Positions 51,215-58,959 of a stretch of 64,000 nucleotides of DNA are shown here, one piece after another. How positions within the stretch are numbered: the stretch's first letter is position 1; each line of letters opens with the position of its first letter. Origin of the DNA: an uncultured Cytophagales bacterium (GTDB lineage: Bacteria; Bacteroidota; Bacteroidia; Cytophagales; Thermoflexibacteraceae); the NCBI GenBank assembly GCA_938039675.1, contig CALHUI010000003.1:124001-188000 (forward strand). Direction: 5' to 3'. The notes below the pieces were generated by a model. It was not told where the DNA came from. It made no database searches and saw only the letters and a program-made list of their open reading frames with translations. The translations under genes and the position numbers were made by a program.

Positions 51215-53620
51215 ATGAAAAACCGCAGCATCAAAAAAGTAGCCGTATTAGGTTCCGGCGTGATGGGCTCACGCATCGCTTGTCATTTTGCCAATATTGG
51301 CGTAGAAGTGCTTCTGTTAGATATTATACCTGCCGAACCCAACGAGGCTGAGCGGGCAAAAGGGCTGAACGCTGAGCATCCGGCAGTGCGCAATCGCATT
51401 GTAAACGACGCATTGGCGGCAGCGCTCAAATCCAGTCCTTCGCCGGTGTATCATTCCAAAGTCGCTTCCCTGATTCAAACCGGAAATTTTCAGGACGATA
51501 TGAAAAAAATTGTCGACTGCGACTGGGTTCTAGAAGCCGTCGTTGAGCGTTTAGACATCAAAAAGCAGATATTTGAGCAGGTAGAAAAATTCCGCAAAAA
51601 AGGCACGCTGATTACCTCCAACACATCGGGCATTCCTATGGCACTCATGTGCGAAGGCCGCAGCGATGATTTTCAGGCAAACTTTTGCGGCACGCACTTC
51701 TTCAACCCACCGCGCTATCTGAAACTGCTGGAAATTATCCCCGGCCCGAAAACCAACCCCGATATTGTGGATTTCCTGATGCACTACGGCGCGCTTTATC
51801 TGGGCAAAGAAACCGTATTGTGTAAAGATACTCCTGCATTTATTGCCAACCGCATCGGTGTTTACAGCATGATGTCGGCCATGCACAAGCTGGATACTTT
51901 TGACTTAACCGTTGATGAAGTGGATACGCTGACGGGTACTATTATTGGGCGTGCCAAGTCAGCAACCTTCCGCACCAGCGATGTGGTAGGTCTGGATACA
52001 ACCGTAAACGTAGCTAACAACCTGTACGCAGCACTTACGCACGACGAAAGCCGCGATGCCTTCCAACTGCCGCGCGTTGTCAAAGAACTTTATGACCGCA
52101 AGTGGTTGGGCGATAAAACAGGTCAGGGCTTCTTTAAAAAGGTAAAAGGCGCAGACGGCAAAAGTCAGATTCTGACCCTGAACCTCAAAACTTTTGAATA
52201 CGAGCCGCAAACCAAGCCTAAATTTGACTCTATAGGTGCGGTAAAGGATATTGACAACGTTAAGTTGCGCATTCCGAAATTAGTTAATGGCAATGATAAA
52301 GCGGGTGAATTCTATCGCGCTACTTTCTACGACCTGTTTAAATACTGCTCGTATCGCATCCCCGAAATCGCCGATGAACTCTACCGCATTGACCAAGCCG
52401 TAGCCGCCGGTTTTGCTTGGGAACTCGGTCCGTTTGAAACATGGGACTTGCTCGGCGTTCGCGAAACAGTTGCCAAAATGGAAGCCGCCAACGAAAAACC
52501 CGCACAGTGGGTGTATGATATGCTGGCAGGCGGCAACGAATCGTTCTATAAGGTAGAAAAAGGCATCCGCCACTACTACGACATCCCGACTAAATCCTAC
52601 AAAGTTATTCCGGGCAGCGAAGGCTTTATCATTCTGGATAACCTCCGCCCTACCAACAAAGTATGGGGCAATACAGGCACTACCCTGTTTGACCTCGGCG
52701 ACGGCATCTTGGGCTTAGAGTTCCATACCAAAATGAACAGTATGGGCGCAGAGGTTTTGGAAGGTATCAATACGGCTATTACCAAAGCGGAAGAAAACTT
52801 CCGCGGCTTGGTAATTGGTAACGACGGGGCAAACTTTTCGGCAGGTGCAAATCTTGCTATGCTGTTTATGGCAGCCAGCAACGGCGAATTTGATGAAATC
52901 AACTTCTCTATTGCTGCTTTCCAAAATACGATGATGCGTGCCCGTTACTCATCTATACCCGTAGTAACTGCACCTTCGGGGCTGGCACTCGGCGGTGGCT
53001 GCGAACTTCAACTCCACGCCGACCACATTCAGGCACACGCGGAAACCTACATGGGTTTGGTGGAAGTAGGGGTTGGCTTGATTCCTGCGGGCGGCGGCAC
53101 TAAAGAAATGACCCTGCGTGCATCGGATAGCTATGCCAAAGGCGACGTGGAACTGAACCGCCTGCAAGAGTTCTTCATGAACATCGCCACGGCGAAAGTT
53201 TCTACTTCGGCGCATGAAGCCAAAGACTTAGGGTATATTCGCCCAACCGACGGCATTACGCTACACCGTTCACGTGTATTGGCTGATGCCAAGCGTGCAG
53301 CCATTGTACTGGCCGAAATGGGCTACACCAAACCTGTACAGCGCAAAGACATTAAAGTGCTGGGTAAAACCGCGCTGGCACTGTTTGAAACAGGTATTGT
53401 AAGTATGCGCTACGGCAACTACATCAGCGAACACGATGCAAAAATTGCCAAGAAAATTGCTTACGTAATGAGCGGCGGCGACCTGAGCTATCCGCAAATG
53501 GTCAGCGAGCAGTACCTGCTCGATTTGGAACGCGAAGCCTTCCTGTCACTTTCTGGTGAGCCTAAAACATTAGAGCGCATACAAGGGCTGCTGTTCAAAG
53601 GCAAAACTGTCCGTAACTAA
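51215..53620 (+). CDS. 3-hydroxyacyl-CoA dehydrogenase/enoyl-CoA hydratase (FadN type)
   Basis: An 801-residue beta-oxidation enzyme. The N-terminal NAD-binding dehydrogenase domain comes first (VAVLGSGVMGSRIACHFAN, THFFNPPRYLKLLEIIPG), then the C-terminal helical dehydrogenase domains (IANRIGVYSM) and an enoyl-CoA hydratase domain near the C-terminus (about 490-680, SAGANLAMLFM, GLALGGGCELQLHAD). This order is that of FadN/FadB-like single-chain proteins of Bacillus and Bacteroidota. It probably hydrates and oxidises acyl-CoA in the cytoplasm, under local MarR control. Thiolase and acyl-CoA dehydrogenase genes are not adjacent. Confidence 0.92.
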   Translation: MKNRSIKKVAVLGSGVMGSRIACHFANIGVEVLLLDIIPAEPNEAERAKGLNAEHPAVRNRIVNDALAAALKSSPSPVYHSKVASLIQTGNFQDDMKKIVDCDWVLEAVVERLDIKKQIFEQVEKFRKKGTLITSNTSGIPMALMCEGRSDDFQANFCGTHFFNPPRYLKLLEIIPGPKTNPDIVDFLMHYGALYLGKETVLCKDTPAFIANRIGVYSMMSAMHKLDTFDLTVDEVDTLTGTIIGRAKSATFRTSDVVGLDTTVNVANNLYAALTHDESRDAFQLPRVVKELYDRKWLGDKTGQGFFKKVKGADGKSQILTLNLKTFEYEPQTKPKFDSIGAVKDIDNVKLRIPKLVNGNDKAGEFYRATFYDLFKYCSYRIPEIADELYRIDQAVAAGFAWELGPFETWDLLGVRETVAKMEAANEKPAQWVYDMLAGGNESFYKVEKGIRHYYDIPTKSYKVIPGSEGFIILDNLRPTNKVWGNTGTTLFDLGDGILGLEFHTKMNSMGAEVLEGINTAITKAEENFRGLVIGNDGANFSAGANLAMLFMAASNGEFDEINFSIAAFQNTMMRARYSSIPVVTAPSGLALGGGCELQLHADHIQAHAETYMGLVEVGVGLIPAGGGTKEMTLRASDSYAKGDVELNRLQEFFMNIATAKVSTSAHEAKDLGYIRPTDGITLHRSRVLADAKRAAIVLAEMGYTKPVQRKDIKVLGKTALALFETGIVSMRYGNYISEHDAKIAKKIAYVMSGGDLSYPQMVSEQYLLDLEREAFLSLSGEPKTLERIQGLLFKGKTVRN

Positions 53621-53650
53621 CAATAAGCATACGAACGAGTTATTGCAATC

Positions 53651-53738
53651 ATACTTAAAAACCTGACAGGTTTAAGTATCTCTTTCTTGGCATTTACACA
53701 AGGCGTTTTTTTGCAAACCTCTTTTGCTTTTGCATAAC
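53651..53738 (+). repeat. Composite intergenic repeat (family A) after the fadN-type gene
   Basis: The 339-bp gap 53621-53959 holds no gene I can support. An inverted repeat (ATACTTAAA ... TTTAAGTAT, 53651-53679) surrounds ACCTGACAGG; a block at 53698-53738 with TTGCAAACCTCTTTTGC matches 13460-13499. Order and content are the same as in the gap after trmB. Confidence 0.65.
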
Positions 53739-53770
53739 TGTCGGGTTGACTTAGAACCCGGCAGTTTTTT
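53736..53770 (+). terminator. Rho-independent terminator after the fadN-type gene
   Basis: AACTGTCGGGTT (53736-53747) pairs with AACCCGGCAGTT (53755-53766), including one G-T pair, loop of 7 nt, followed by TTTTTT. A very strong intrinsic terminator for the marR-DUF2147-fadN transcript. Confidence 0.9.
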
Positions 53771-53959
53771 ATTGTTTGCCAACTGTTAATTTTTCTGAAT
53801 TAGCAAACCTTTTACAGGGTTTTCATGTAAATTTATACAAAAGAAGATACTCTCTTTACTAATCAAGTTTGTGTTATTATCTTTTAATAAGGCAGCACAA
53901 ACAATGTAATTGAAACCGCACCTTAGTTTTTAGTACTTTACCTTAAACCACCAACACTT

Positions 53960-54244
53960 ATGAATCCGAATGTCATGTTAGCAAAAGAAGCTGTCAATCC
54001 GCACATGTTTGCGCGACACGATGTGTTGCAAGATAGTAAAATGCGTGCTGACCGAAAGTCTCAAATCCAAAAGGCAACTGCTTTGGGAAATATATATCGG
54101 CATAAAGTAAAAATCATTTGTCAATTGGCAGATGGTCGAGTAGGGCAACTACTAACCACCATTTGGCAGTCGGATGATAAATACGTGAGTCTAAAAGGGG
54201 GACGCATAATCCCTGTTAATTCTATTCTGCGGATAGAGTACTGA
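53960..54244 (+). CDS. Hypothetical protein
   Basis: A 94-residue soluble protein. The centre (LGNIYRHKVKIICQLADGRV) and C-terminus (LTTIWQSDDKYVSLKGGRII followed by PVNSILRIEY) look like a small beta-barrel or SH3-like domain; the first 30 residues are polar. No family recognised. It is monocistronic, with a terminator 27 bp after the stop. It is short but well-formed and has ordinary codon use. Confidence 0.7.
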   Translation: MNPNVMLAKEAVNPHMFARHDVLQDSKMRADRKSQIQKATALGNIYRHKVKIICQLADGRVGQLLTTIWQSDDKYVSLKGGRIIPVNSILRIEY

Positions 54245-54271
54245 ATATCCCCGCTATAAAAACTGAGGCAC

Positions 54272-54306
54272 GCACGAGGTATGTCATTAGTATCTCGTGC
54301 TTTTTT
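54272..54306 (+). terminator. Terminator after the 53960-54244 gene
   Basis: GCACGAGGTA (54272-54281) pairs with TATCTCGTGC (54291-54300), one G-T pair, loop of 9 nt, followed by TTTTTTG. Confidence 0.9.
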
Positions 54307-54400
54307 GTGTAATTAGGTTGATTTATGACAAATCAACTTTTCCTATACGTATCCAAATAGGTTAGATTATCTATCAATCTGCTTTTTATTTAAACAAAAC

Positions 54401-54438
54401 AAAAAAGCCATTCCGAATTTTTTCGGAGTGGCTTTTTT
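54401..54438 (-). terminator. Bidirectional terminator at the end of rpmA
   Basis: AAAAAAGCCATTCCGAA (54401-54417) faces TTCGGAGTGGCTTTTTT (54422-54438) with a 4-nt loop. On the minus strand it terminates rplU-rpmA, 23 bp after the rpmA stop; on the plus strand it may also stop readthrough. Confidence 0.9.
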
Positions 54439-54460
54439 GACACGAACAATGCTGCTTTAA

Positions 54461-54721
54461 TTAGCCTTGTGTTGCAGGCTCAACCGATACAAAAGAGCGG
54501 TCTTTGCTGCGCTTAAATGTTACAGTGCCATCTACCAGTGCAAACAGGGTGTGGTCTTTGCCAATACCTACGTTTTTGCCCGGATGATGCTTGGTACCGC
54601 GTTGGCGAACGATAATGTTGCCGGCTATTACTTGCTGGCCACCGAAAATTTTCACGCCGAGGCGCTTGCTTTCCGATTCGCGACCGTTTTTGGAGCTACC
54701 TACCCCTTTCTTGTGTGCCAT
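54461..54721 (-). CDS. rpmA: 50S ribosomal protein L27
   Basis: An 86-residue large-subunit protein near the peptidyl transferase centre. It has the normal start [21 protein letters not shown], then [21 protein letters not shown], matching L27 throughout. There is no N-terminal cleavage extension of the firmicute type. It follows rplU by 20 bp and is followed by a strong terminator. Confidence 0.97.
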   Translation of the reverse strand: MAHKKGVGSSKNGRESESKRLGVKIFGGQQVIAGNIIVRQRGTKHHPGKNVGIGKDHTLFALVDGTVTFKRSKDRSFVSVEPATQG

Positions 54722-54741
54722 AGTCGTATCAGAGTTTAAAC

Positions 54742-55053
54742 TTATGCGTTAATTTCTTCAATGAGTACTTTGGTAAACTGCTGACGATGTCCGTTGCGCT
54801 TCACATAAGTTTTGCGGCGCTTTTTCTTAAAAATTACCACCTTCTCACCTTTTACATGGGCAAGCACTTTACCTGTTACTTTCGCACCCGATACTGTCGG
54901 AGTTCCAACGTTTACGGTGCCGTTATCATCTACTAGCAATATGCGGTCAAAAGTGAGCACATCACCTTCGGCTGCGTCCAAACGATGCGTGTAGATGAAA
55001 CGGTCTTTTTCTACCTTGAACTGTTGTCCGGCGATTTCTACAATTGCGTACAT
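54742..55053 (-). CDS. rplU: 50S ribosomal protein L21
   Basis: A 103-residue large-subunit protein. ATG at 55053 gives [20 protein letters not shown]; the C-terminal signature [20 protein letters not shown] is present. A longer frame to 55122 crosses the promoter and is rejected. rpmA is the next gene, the standard pair. Confidence 0.97.
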   Translation of the reverse strand: MYAIVEIAGQQFKVEKDRFIYTHRLDAAEGDVLTFDRILLVDDNGTVNVGTPTVSGAKVTGKVLAHVKGEKVVIFKKKRRKTYVKRNGHRQQFTKVLIEEINA

Positions 55054-55085
55054 CTTATTCGTTTTTATGAATGGAAAAAGTGGGG

Positions 55086-55117
55086 CAAAATTAGCCCAAT
55101 TATTCCGAACCGCCAAA
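55086..55117 (-). promoter_or_regulatory. Promoter of rplU-rpmA
   Basis: On the minus strand TTTG (55117-55114), a 20-nt spacer and TAATTTTG (55093-55086) match the Bacteroidota consensus perfectly, about 33 nt before the rplU ATG. Confidence 0.85.
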
Positions 55118-55149
55118 GCCATGCGGAAAAGTTTTTCGGAGAAATCGGC

Positions 55150-57081
55150 TTATAGTTTATAGCGCACAAAAGCTTCAATGGCCTCATATTCAGCCAAGCC
55201 AAGTTTGTCGTACATTTCGGCAGTGGCGCGGTTGCGGTCTTCGGCGCGCTGCCAAAACTCGCGGGCATCGGAACCCGGGAACAGTGGGCGGTCTTTTTGC
55301 GACTGATGCTTGAAAATAGCACGGCGCTTGCGCAGCAACTCTTGCGGGCTGATGGGCACTGCCATTTCTATCTGGTCAATGTCCCACTCTTGCCATGCAC
55401 CGCGATAGAGCCATATGTAGCAGTCTTTCATCCATTTTTCGTTTTTCAAACGGTTGCAGGCCTCAAAAACGGCTTGCAAACACACGCGGTGTGTGCCGTG
55501 CGGGTCGGAAAGGTCACCTGCTGCATAAATCTGGTGCGGTTTAACCGATTGCAGCAAGTCCACTGTAATCTGAATATCGGCTTCGCCTATGGGGTTTTTC
55601 TTGACGCGACCGGTTTCGTAGAACGGCAGGTCGAGGAAGTGCATGTTGCTGTCGGGTACGCCGCAATAACGGCAGGCGGCTTTGGCCTCTCCGCGGCGAA
55701 TCATACCCTTAATCATCTGAACCTCAGGAATATCTACCTGTCCCGGCTGTTTGTTGCGGATGAAATCTACAATCGTATTGAACCAATTTTTTACTGCATC
55801 GCCTTGCAGGTTGATAGATTTGCTGATGTCGTTTACAAAGTCGGCGAAGCGAATAGCATCGTCATCAAAGACGGCAATATTGCCCGAAGTTTGATAGGCT
55901 ACGTGCACATCGTGCCCTTGGTCAACTAATCGGAGCAGTGTGCCGCCCATAGAAATTACGTCATCATCGGGGTGGGGGCTGAAAATAACTACCCGCTTAG
56001 GGAAAGGTTTGGCACGTTCGGGGCGATGGCTGTCGTCTGCATGGGGTTTGCCTCCCGGCCATCCGGTAATGGTATGCTGCAACTGGTTGAAAACCTGAAT
56101 ATTGATATTGTAGGCAGGGCCGTATTCGGTTACCAATTCGCTCATGCCGTGTTCGGTGTAATCATTGTCGGTGAGTTTCAGAATGGGCTTGTTTACCTGC
56201 TGGCACAACCACACTACGGCACGACGGATGAGTTGCGGGTCGTTCCAACGGCAGGGTCCAATCAGCCAAGGAGTCTTGATGCGGGTCAGTTGTGCGGCAG
56301 CGGGCTCATCCAGCACCACTACGCTGTTATTGTGCGATTGCAGAAAGGTAGCGGGAATCATTTCGGTCATATTGCCTTCTACCGTACTGCGAATCATTTT
56401 GGCTTTGCCTTCTCCCCATGCCATCAGGATAATTTTGCGCGCTTTTAAAATTGTACCGACACCCATCGTAAGGGCACGGCGCGGCACATTTTCTTCGCCG
56501 AAAAAGTCGCTTGCTGCATCAATCCGGGTCAGGCGGTCTAAGGTAACCATCCGCGTGGTTGATTCTTTGGAAGAGCCGGGCTCGTTAAAACCGATGTGCC
56601 CTGTGCGGCCAATTCCCAACAATTGAATATCAATTCCTCCGGCAGCTGTAATTTTCCGTTCGTATTCGTGGCAGAAGGCATCGGCCTGATTCATGGGGAT
56701 AGTACCGTCGGGGATGTGGATGTTTTCACGCGGAATATCCACGTGGTCAAATAAATATTCATTCATGAAACGGACGTAGCTCTGCAATGAGTCGGGCTGC
56801 ATGGGGTAATACTCGTCCAGATTGAAGGTAATGACATTAGAGAAACTTAGCCCTTCTTCGCGATGCATCCGCACCAACTCTTCATATACTCTGGTGGGTG
56901 TTGAGCCTGTAGCAAGCCCCAAAACAGCCATTTCTCCTTTCTTTTGTTTGATTTTGATAAGTGCCGCAATTTCCTGTGCAACAGCTTTAGATGCTTCTAC
57001 CGCATCGGGGTAAATTTCTACCGGTATTTTTTCAAATTTTCGCAATTGGCTTAATTCTGCAGTCGTCCGATACTGTCCCAT
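55150..57081 (-). CDS. nagB: Glucosamine-6-phosphate deaminase fused to a PIG-L deacetylase-like domain
   Basis: A 643-residue two-domain protein. Residues about 20-275 form the NagB domain (VLGLATGSTPTRVYEELVR, TFNLDEYYPM, GIGRTGHIGFNEPGS), which converts glucosamine-6-phosphate to fructose-6-phosphate and ammonia. Residues about 370-620 form a PIG-L/LmbE domain with zinc-site residues in FSPHPDDDVISMGG and SDPHGTHR, typical of N-acetylglucosamine deacetylases. The two steps (deacetylation, then deamination) form a short amino-sugar catabolic chain. Such fusions occur in Bacteroidota; here the linker carries no other domain. Confidence 0.92.
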   Translation of the reverse strand: MGQYRTTAELSQLRKFEKIPVEIYPDAVEASKAVAQEIAALIKIKQKKGEMAVLGLATGSTPTRVYEELVRMHREEGLSFSNVITFNLDEYYPMQPDSLQSYVRFMNEYLFDHVDIPRENIHIPDGTIPMNQADAFCHEYERKITAAGGIDIQLLGIGRTGHIGFNEPGSSKESTTRMVTLDRLTRIDAASDFFGEENVPRRALTMGVGTILKARKIILMAWGEGKAKMIRSTVEGNMTEMIPATFLQSHNNSVVVLDEPAAAQLTRIKTPWLIGPCRWNDPQLIRRAVVWLCQQVNKPILKLTDNDYTEHGMSELVTEYGPAYNINIQVFNQLQHTITGWPGGKPHADDSHRPERAKPFPKRVVIFSPHPDDDVISMGGTLLRLVDQGHDVHVAYQTSGNIAVFDDDAIRFADFVNDISKSINLQGDAVKNWFNTIVDFIRNKQPGQVDIPEVQMIKGMIRRGEAKAACRYCGVPDSNMHFLDLPFYETGRVKKNPIGEADIQITVDLLQSVKPHQIYAAGDLSDPHGTHRVCLQAVFEACNRLKNEKWMKDCYIWLYRGAWQEWDIDQIEMAVPISPQELLRKRRAIFKHQSQKDRPLFPGSDAREFWQRAEDRNRATAEMYDKLGLAEYEAIEAFVRYKL

Positions 57082-57141
57082 AAGTTTCTGATAGTTTGTA
57101 GCTCAAAAAAATTTATGTTTGTAAAGCTAACAAAACGGCAT

Positions 57142-58407
57142 ATGAAAAGTATGAAAAAGAAACTTGTTTTCCTTGCAATAGTTGCAATAATGGCCATACA
57201 GGCACGTGCGCAGCAAGATAAGTTGATTACAGACTTGTTGGAGAGCCGCCGCGACCTGTTCGGAACCGTCCTGAGCGACCCTGCCAAATACGAAGTGCAA
57301 ATTATTTACACCCAAATAGACCGCGACAAGAAAAACCGCCCCATTTTAACCCATTATACCTATCGGTTAGACGACAAGCAGTATTTCTATCCGGCGAGCA
57401 CTGTGAAGCTACCAACCGCCATTGTTGCGCTGGAAAAAATTAATCGTTTGAATATCAAAGGATTAGACCGTGAAACGCCCCTGCGCATAGACAGTGCCTA
57501 TACCGGACAAACTGCCGTTGTTACCGACGAAACCTCGCCTAACGGATTGCCTTCTATTGGTCATTATATCAAAAAAATATTGCTGGTGAGCGATAATGAT
57601 GCTTACAACCGCCTCTACGAATTTATCGGGCAAGAAGAGCTGAACGAATCGCTGCATGCCAAGGGTTTCAACCTGCGGCTGATTCACCGCCTTTCGGTGG
57701 GCGATACGCAAGAAACTGCGCGCTACACCAACCCTATCAGTTTTTACAGGGGCGATGAAATCATTTACCAACAGCCATTAGTAAAAAATGAAAAAAGTTA
57801 TCCTAATACGCTGACTACCACGCTCAAAGGTAAGGGTTACATGAGTTTTCGCAATAACCCCAACGGAGAACTGATTGAAAAGCCAATGGATTTTTCGGAT
57901 AAGAATTACTATCCGCTCTCTACGATGCACAAAGTCCTTCAAACACTTATTTTTCCCGAAACCGTACCGCCCGGGCAACGTTTTAACCTTACCAAAGACG
58001 ACTACCGCTTTCTGTATCGCCACATGAGCATGTACCCCAAAGAAAGCGGCGGCTACCCTGCCTATACCGACACCTGCTGCAACTACGACAGTTATTGTAA
58101 GTTTTTCATGTATGGCGATACCAAACAACCCATCCCGAAAAATATACGCATTTTTAATAAGGTTGGCGACGCATACGGCTACCTGTTAGACAACTCCTAT
58201 ATTGTAGATTTTGAAAACAACATTGAATTTATGCTCAGTGCCGTAATATATGTAAACGAAGACGGTATTTTCAATGATGACAAATACGAATACGAAAGCA
58301 TCGGCTTCCCGTTTATGGCTAATCTGGGTCGTGTAATTTATGCGCACGAACTTAAACGCAAGCGCCAAAATAAACCGGATTTAATCAAATTTAAATTTAC
58401 CTACTAA
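57142..58407 (+). CDS. Serine hydrolase, class A beta-lactamase-like fold
   Basis: A 421-residue exported protein from the ATG at 57142 (next possible ATG 57151): signal peptide (VFLAIVAIMAIQARAQ), then a penicillin-binding/class A-type core with STVKLP (SxxK, in FYPASTVKLPT, about residue 91), VSDNDAYNRL (SDN) and a weak third motif NKVGDAYG (usually KTG). An upstream ATG at 57115 overlaps a -7-like TATGTTTG (57114-57121), which supports the later start. The core has insertions relative to beta-lactamases, so a peptidase or amidase role is as likely as antibiotic resistance. The NuiA-like gene follows 2 bp later. Confidence 0.8.
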   Translation: MKSMKKKLVFLAIVAIMAIQARAQQDKLITDLLESRRDLFGTVLSDPAKYEVQIIYTQIDRDKKNRPILTHYTYRLDDKQYFYPASTVKLPTAIVALEKINRLNIKGLDRETPLRIDSAYTGQTAVVTDETSPNGLPSIGHYIKKILLVSDNDAYNRLYEFIGQEELNESLHAKGFNLRLIHRLSVGDTQETARYTNPISFYRGDEIIYQQPLVKNEKSYPNTLTTTLKGKGYMSFRNNPNGELIEKPMDFSDKNYYPLSTMHKVLQTLIFPETVPPGQRFNLTKDDYRFLYRHMSMYPKESGGYPAYTDTCCNYDSYCKFFMYGDTKQPIPKNIRIFNKVGDAYGYLLDNSYIVDFENNIEFMLSAVIYVNEDGIFNDDKYEYESIGFPFMANLGRVIYAHELKRKRQNKPDLIKFKFTY

Positions 58408-58409
58408 AT

Positions 58410-58790
58410 ATGTTACCGGTTGATACTCAACATACAGAGGGTGCTGTCATCAGCGAGTTGCGCCAATTGAGCGAGGGGCTGCTGCTGCTCAGCGAATCGG
58501 AAGCACCTTTTGAAATTATGGCACTCACCGCTTTCCCCGAATGCTCCGAAGGTATGGAAGCAGTTAGCTTAGATGATATTTTAGTCTATTCGGCTACTCC
58601 ACAGGAGTGGCACACCGAAGAGGATAAAGCCGTTGTTGCTCGTTTTGCTGCTTTTAAAACAGCCATAGAACAGCGCTTGCAAAACCTGCGGGTCTGCAAA
58701 AGCACCGAAGGCGGTCAAAAGGAGATTTGGATAATCGGCAACAGCGAGGAGGGCATTGTTTGCATCCGCACAACTGTCGTAGAAACGTAG
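58410..58790 (+). CDS. NuiA-like (nuclease A inhibitor family) protein
   Basis: A 126-residue soluble acidic protein resembling the nuclease A inhibitor family: LRQLSEGLLLLSESEAPFEI is the family hallmark, with WIIGNSEEGIVCIRTTVVET at the end. NuiA of Anabaena blocks a sugar-non-specific nuclease by its C-terminal residues. Here no nuclease gene is adjacent. Bacteroidota carry related proteins of unknown role. Confidence 0.75.
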   Translation: MLPVDTQHTEGAVISELRQLSEGLLLLSESEAPFEIMALTAFPECSEGMEAVSLDDILVYSATPQEWHTEEDKAVVARFAAFKTAIEQRLQNLRVCKSTEGGQKEIWIIGNSEEGIVCIRTTVVET

Positions 58791-58818
58791 GAGTGAGCAG
58801 TAGAGAAAATTACTTACG

Positions 58819-58855
58819 ACAAGAAAACAAGAATCTTGTGTCCTTGTATTCTTGT
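58819..58855. repeat. Inverted repeat between the nuiA-like gene and parC
   Basis: ACAAGAAAACAAG (58819-58831) and CTTGTATTCTTGT (58843-58855) can pair with one mismatch over an 11-nt loop. No T tract follows; it may be a weak terminator or a regulatory hairpin ahead of the parC promoter. Confidence 0.45.
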
Positions 58856-58911
58856 GATGAAGTAAACATCAGCGATGCTTGCAATCCACGCACTTAGCCG
58901 CCTTACACCCG

Positions 58912-58943
58912 ATTGGCGGTTCAATAAAAAAATATACTTTTGC
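58912..58943 (+). promoter_or_regulatory. Promoter of the topoisomerase IV subunit A gene
   Basis: ATTG (58912-58915), a 20-nt spacer and TACTTTTG (58936-58943), 16 nt before the ATG at 58960, follow the Bacteroidota consensus closely. Confidence 0.8.
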
Positions 58944-58959
58944 ATAAAAATTGATTTTC

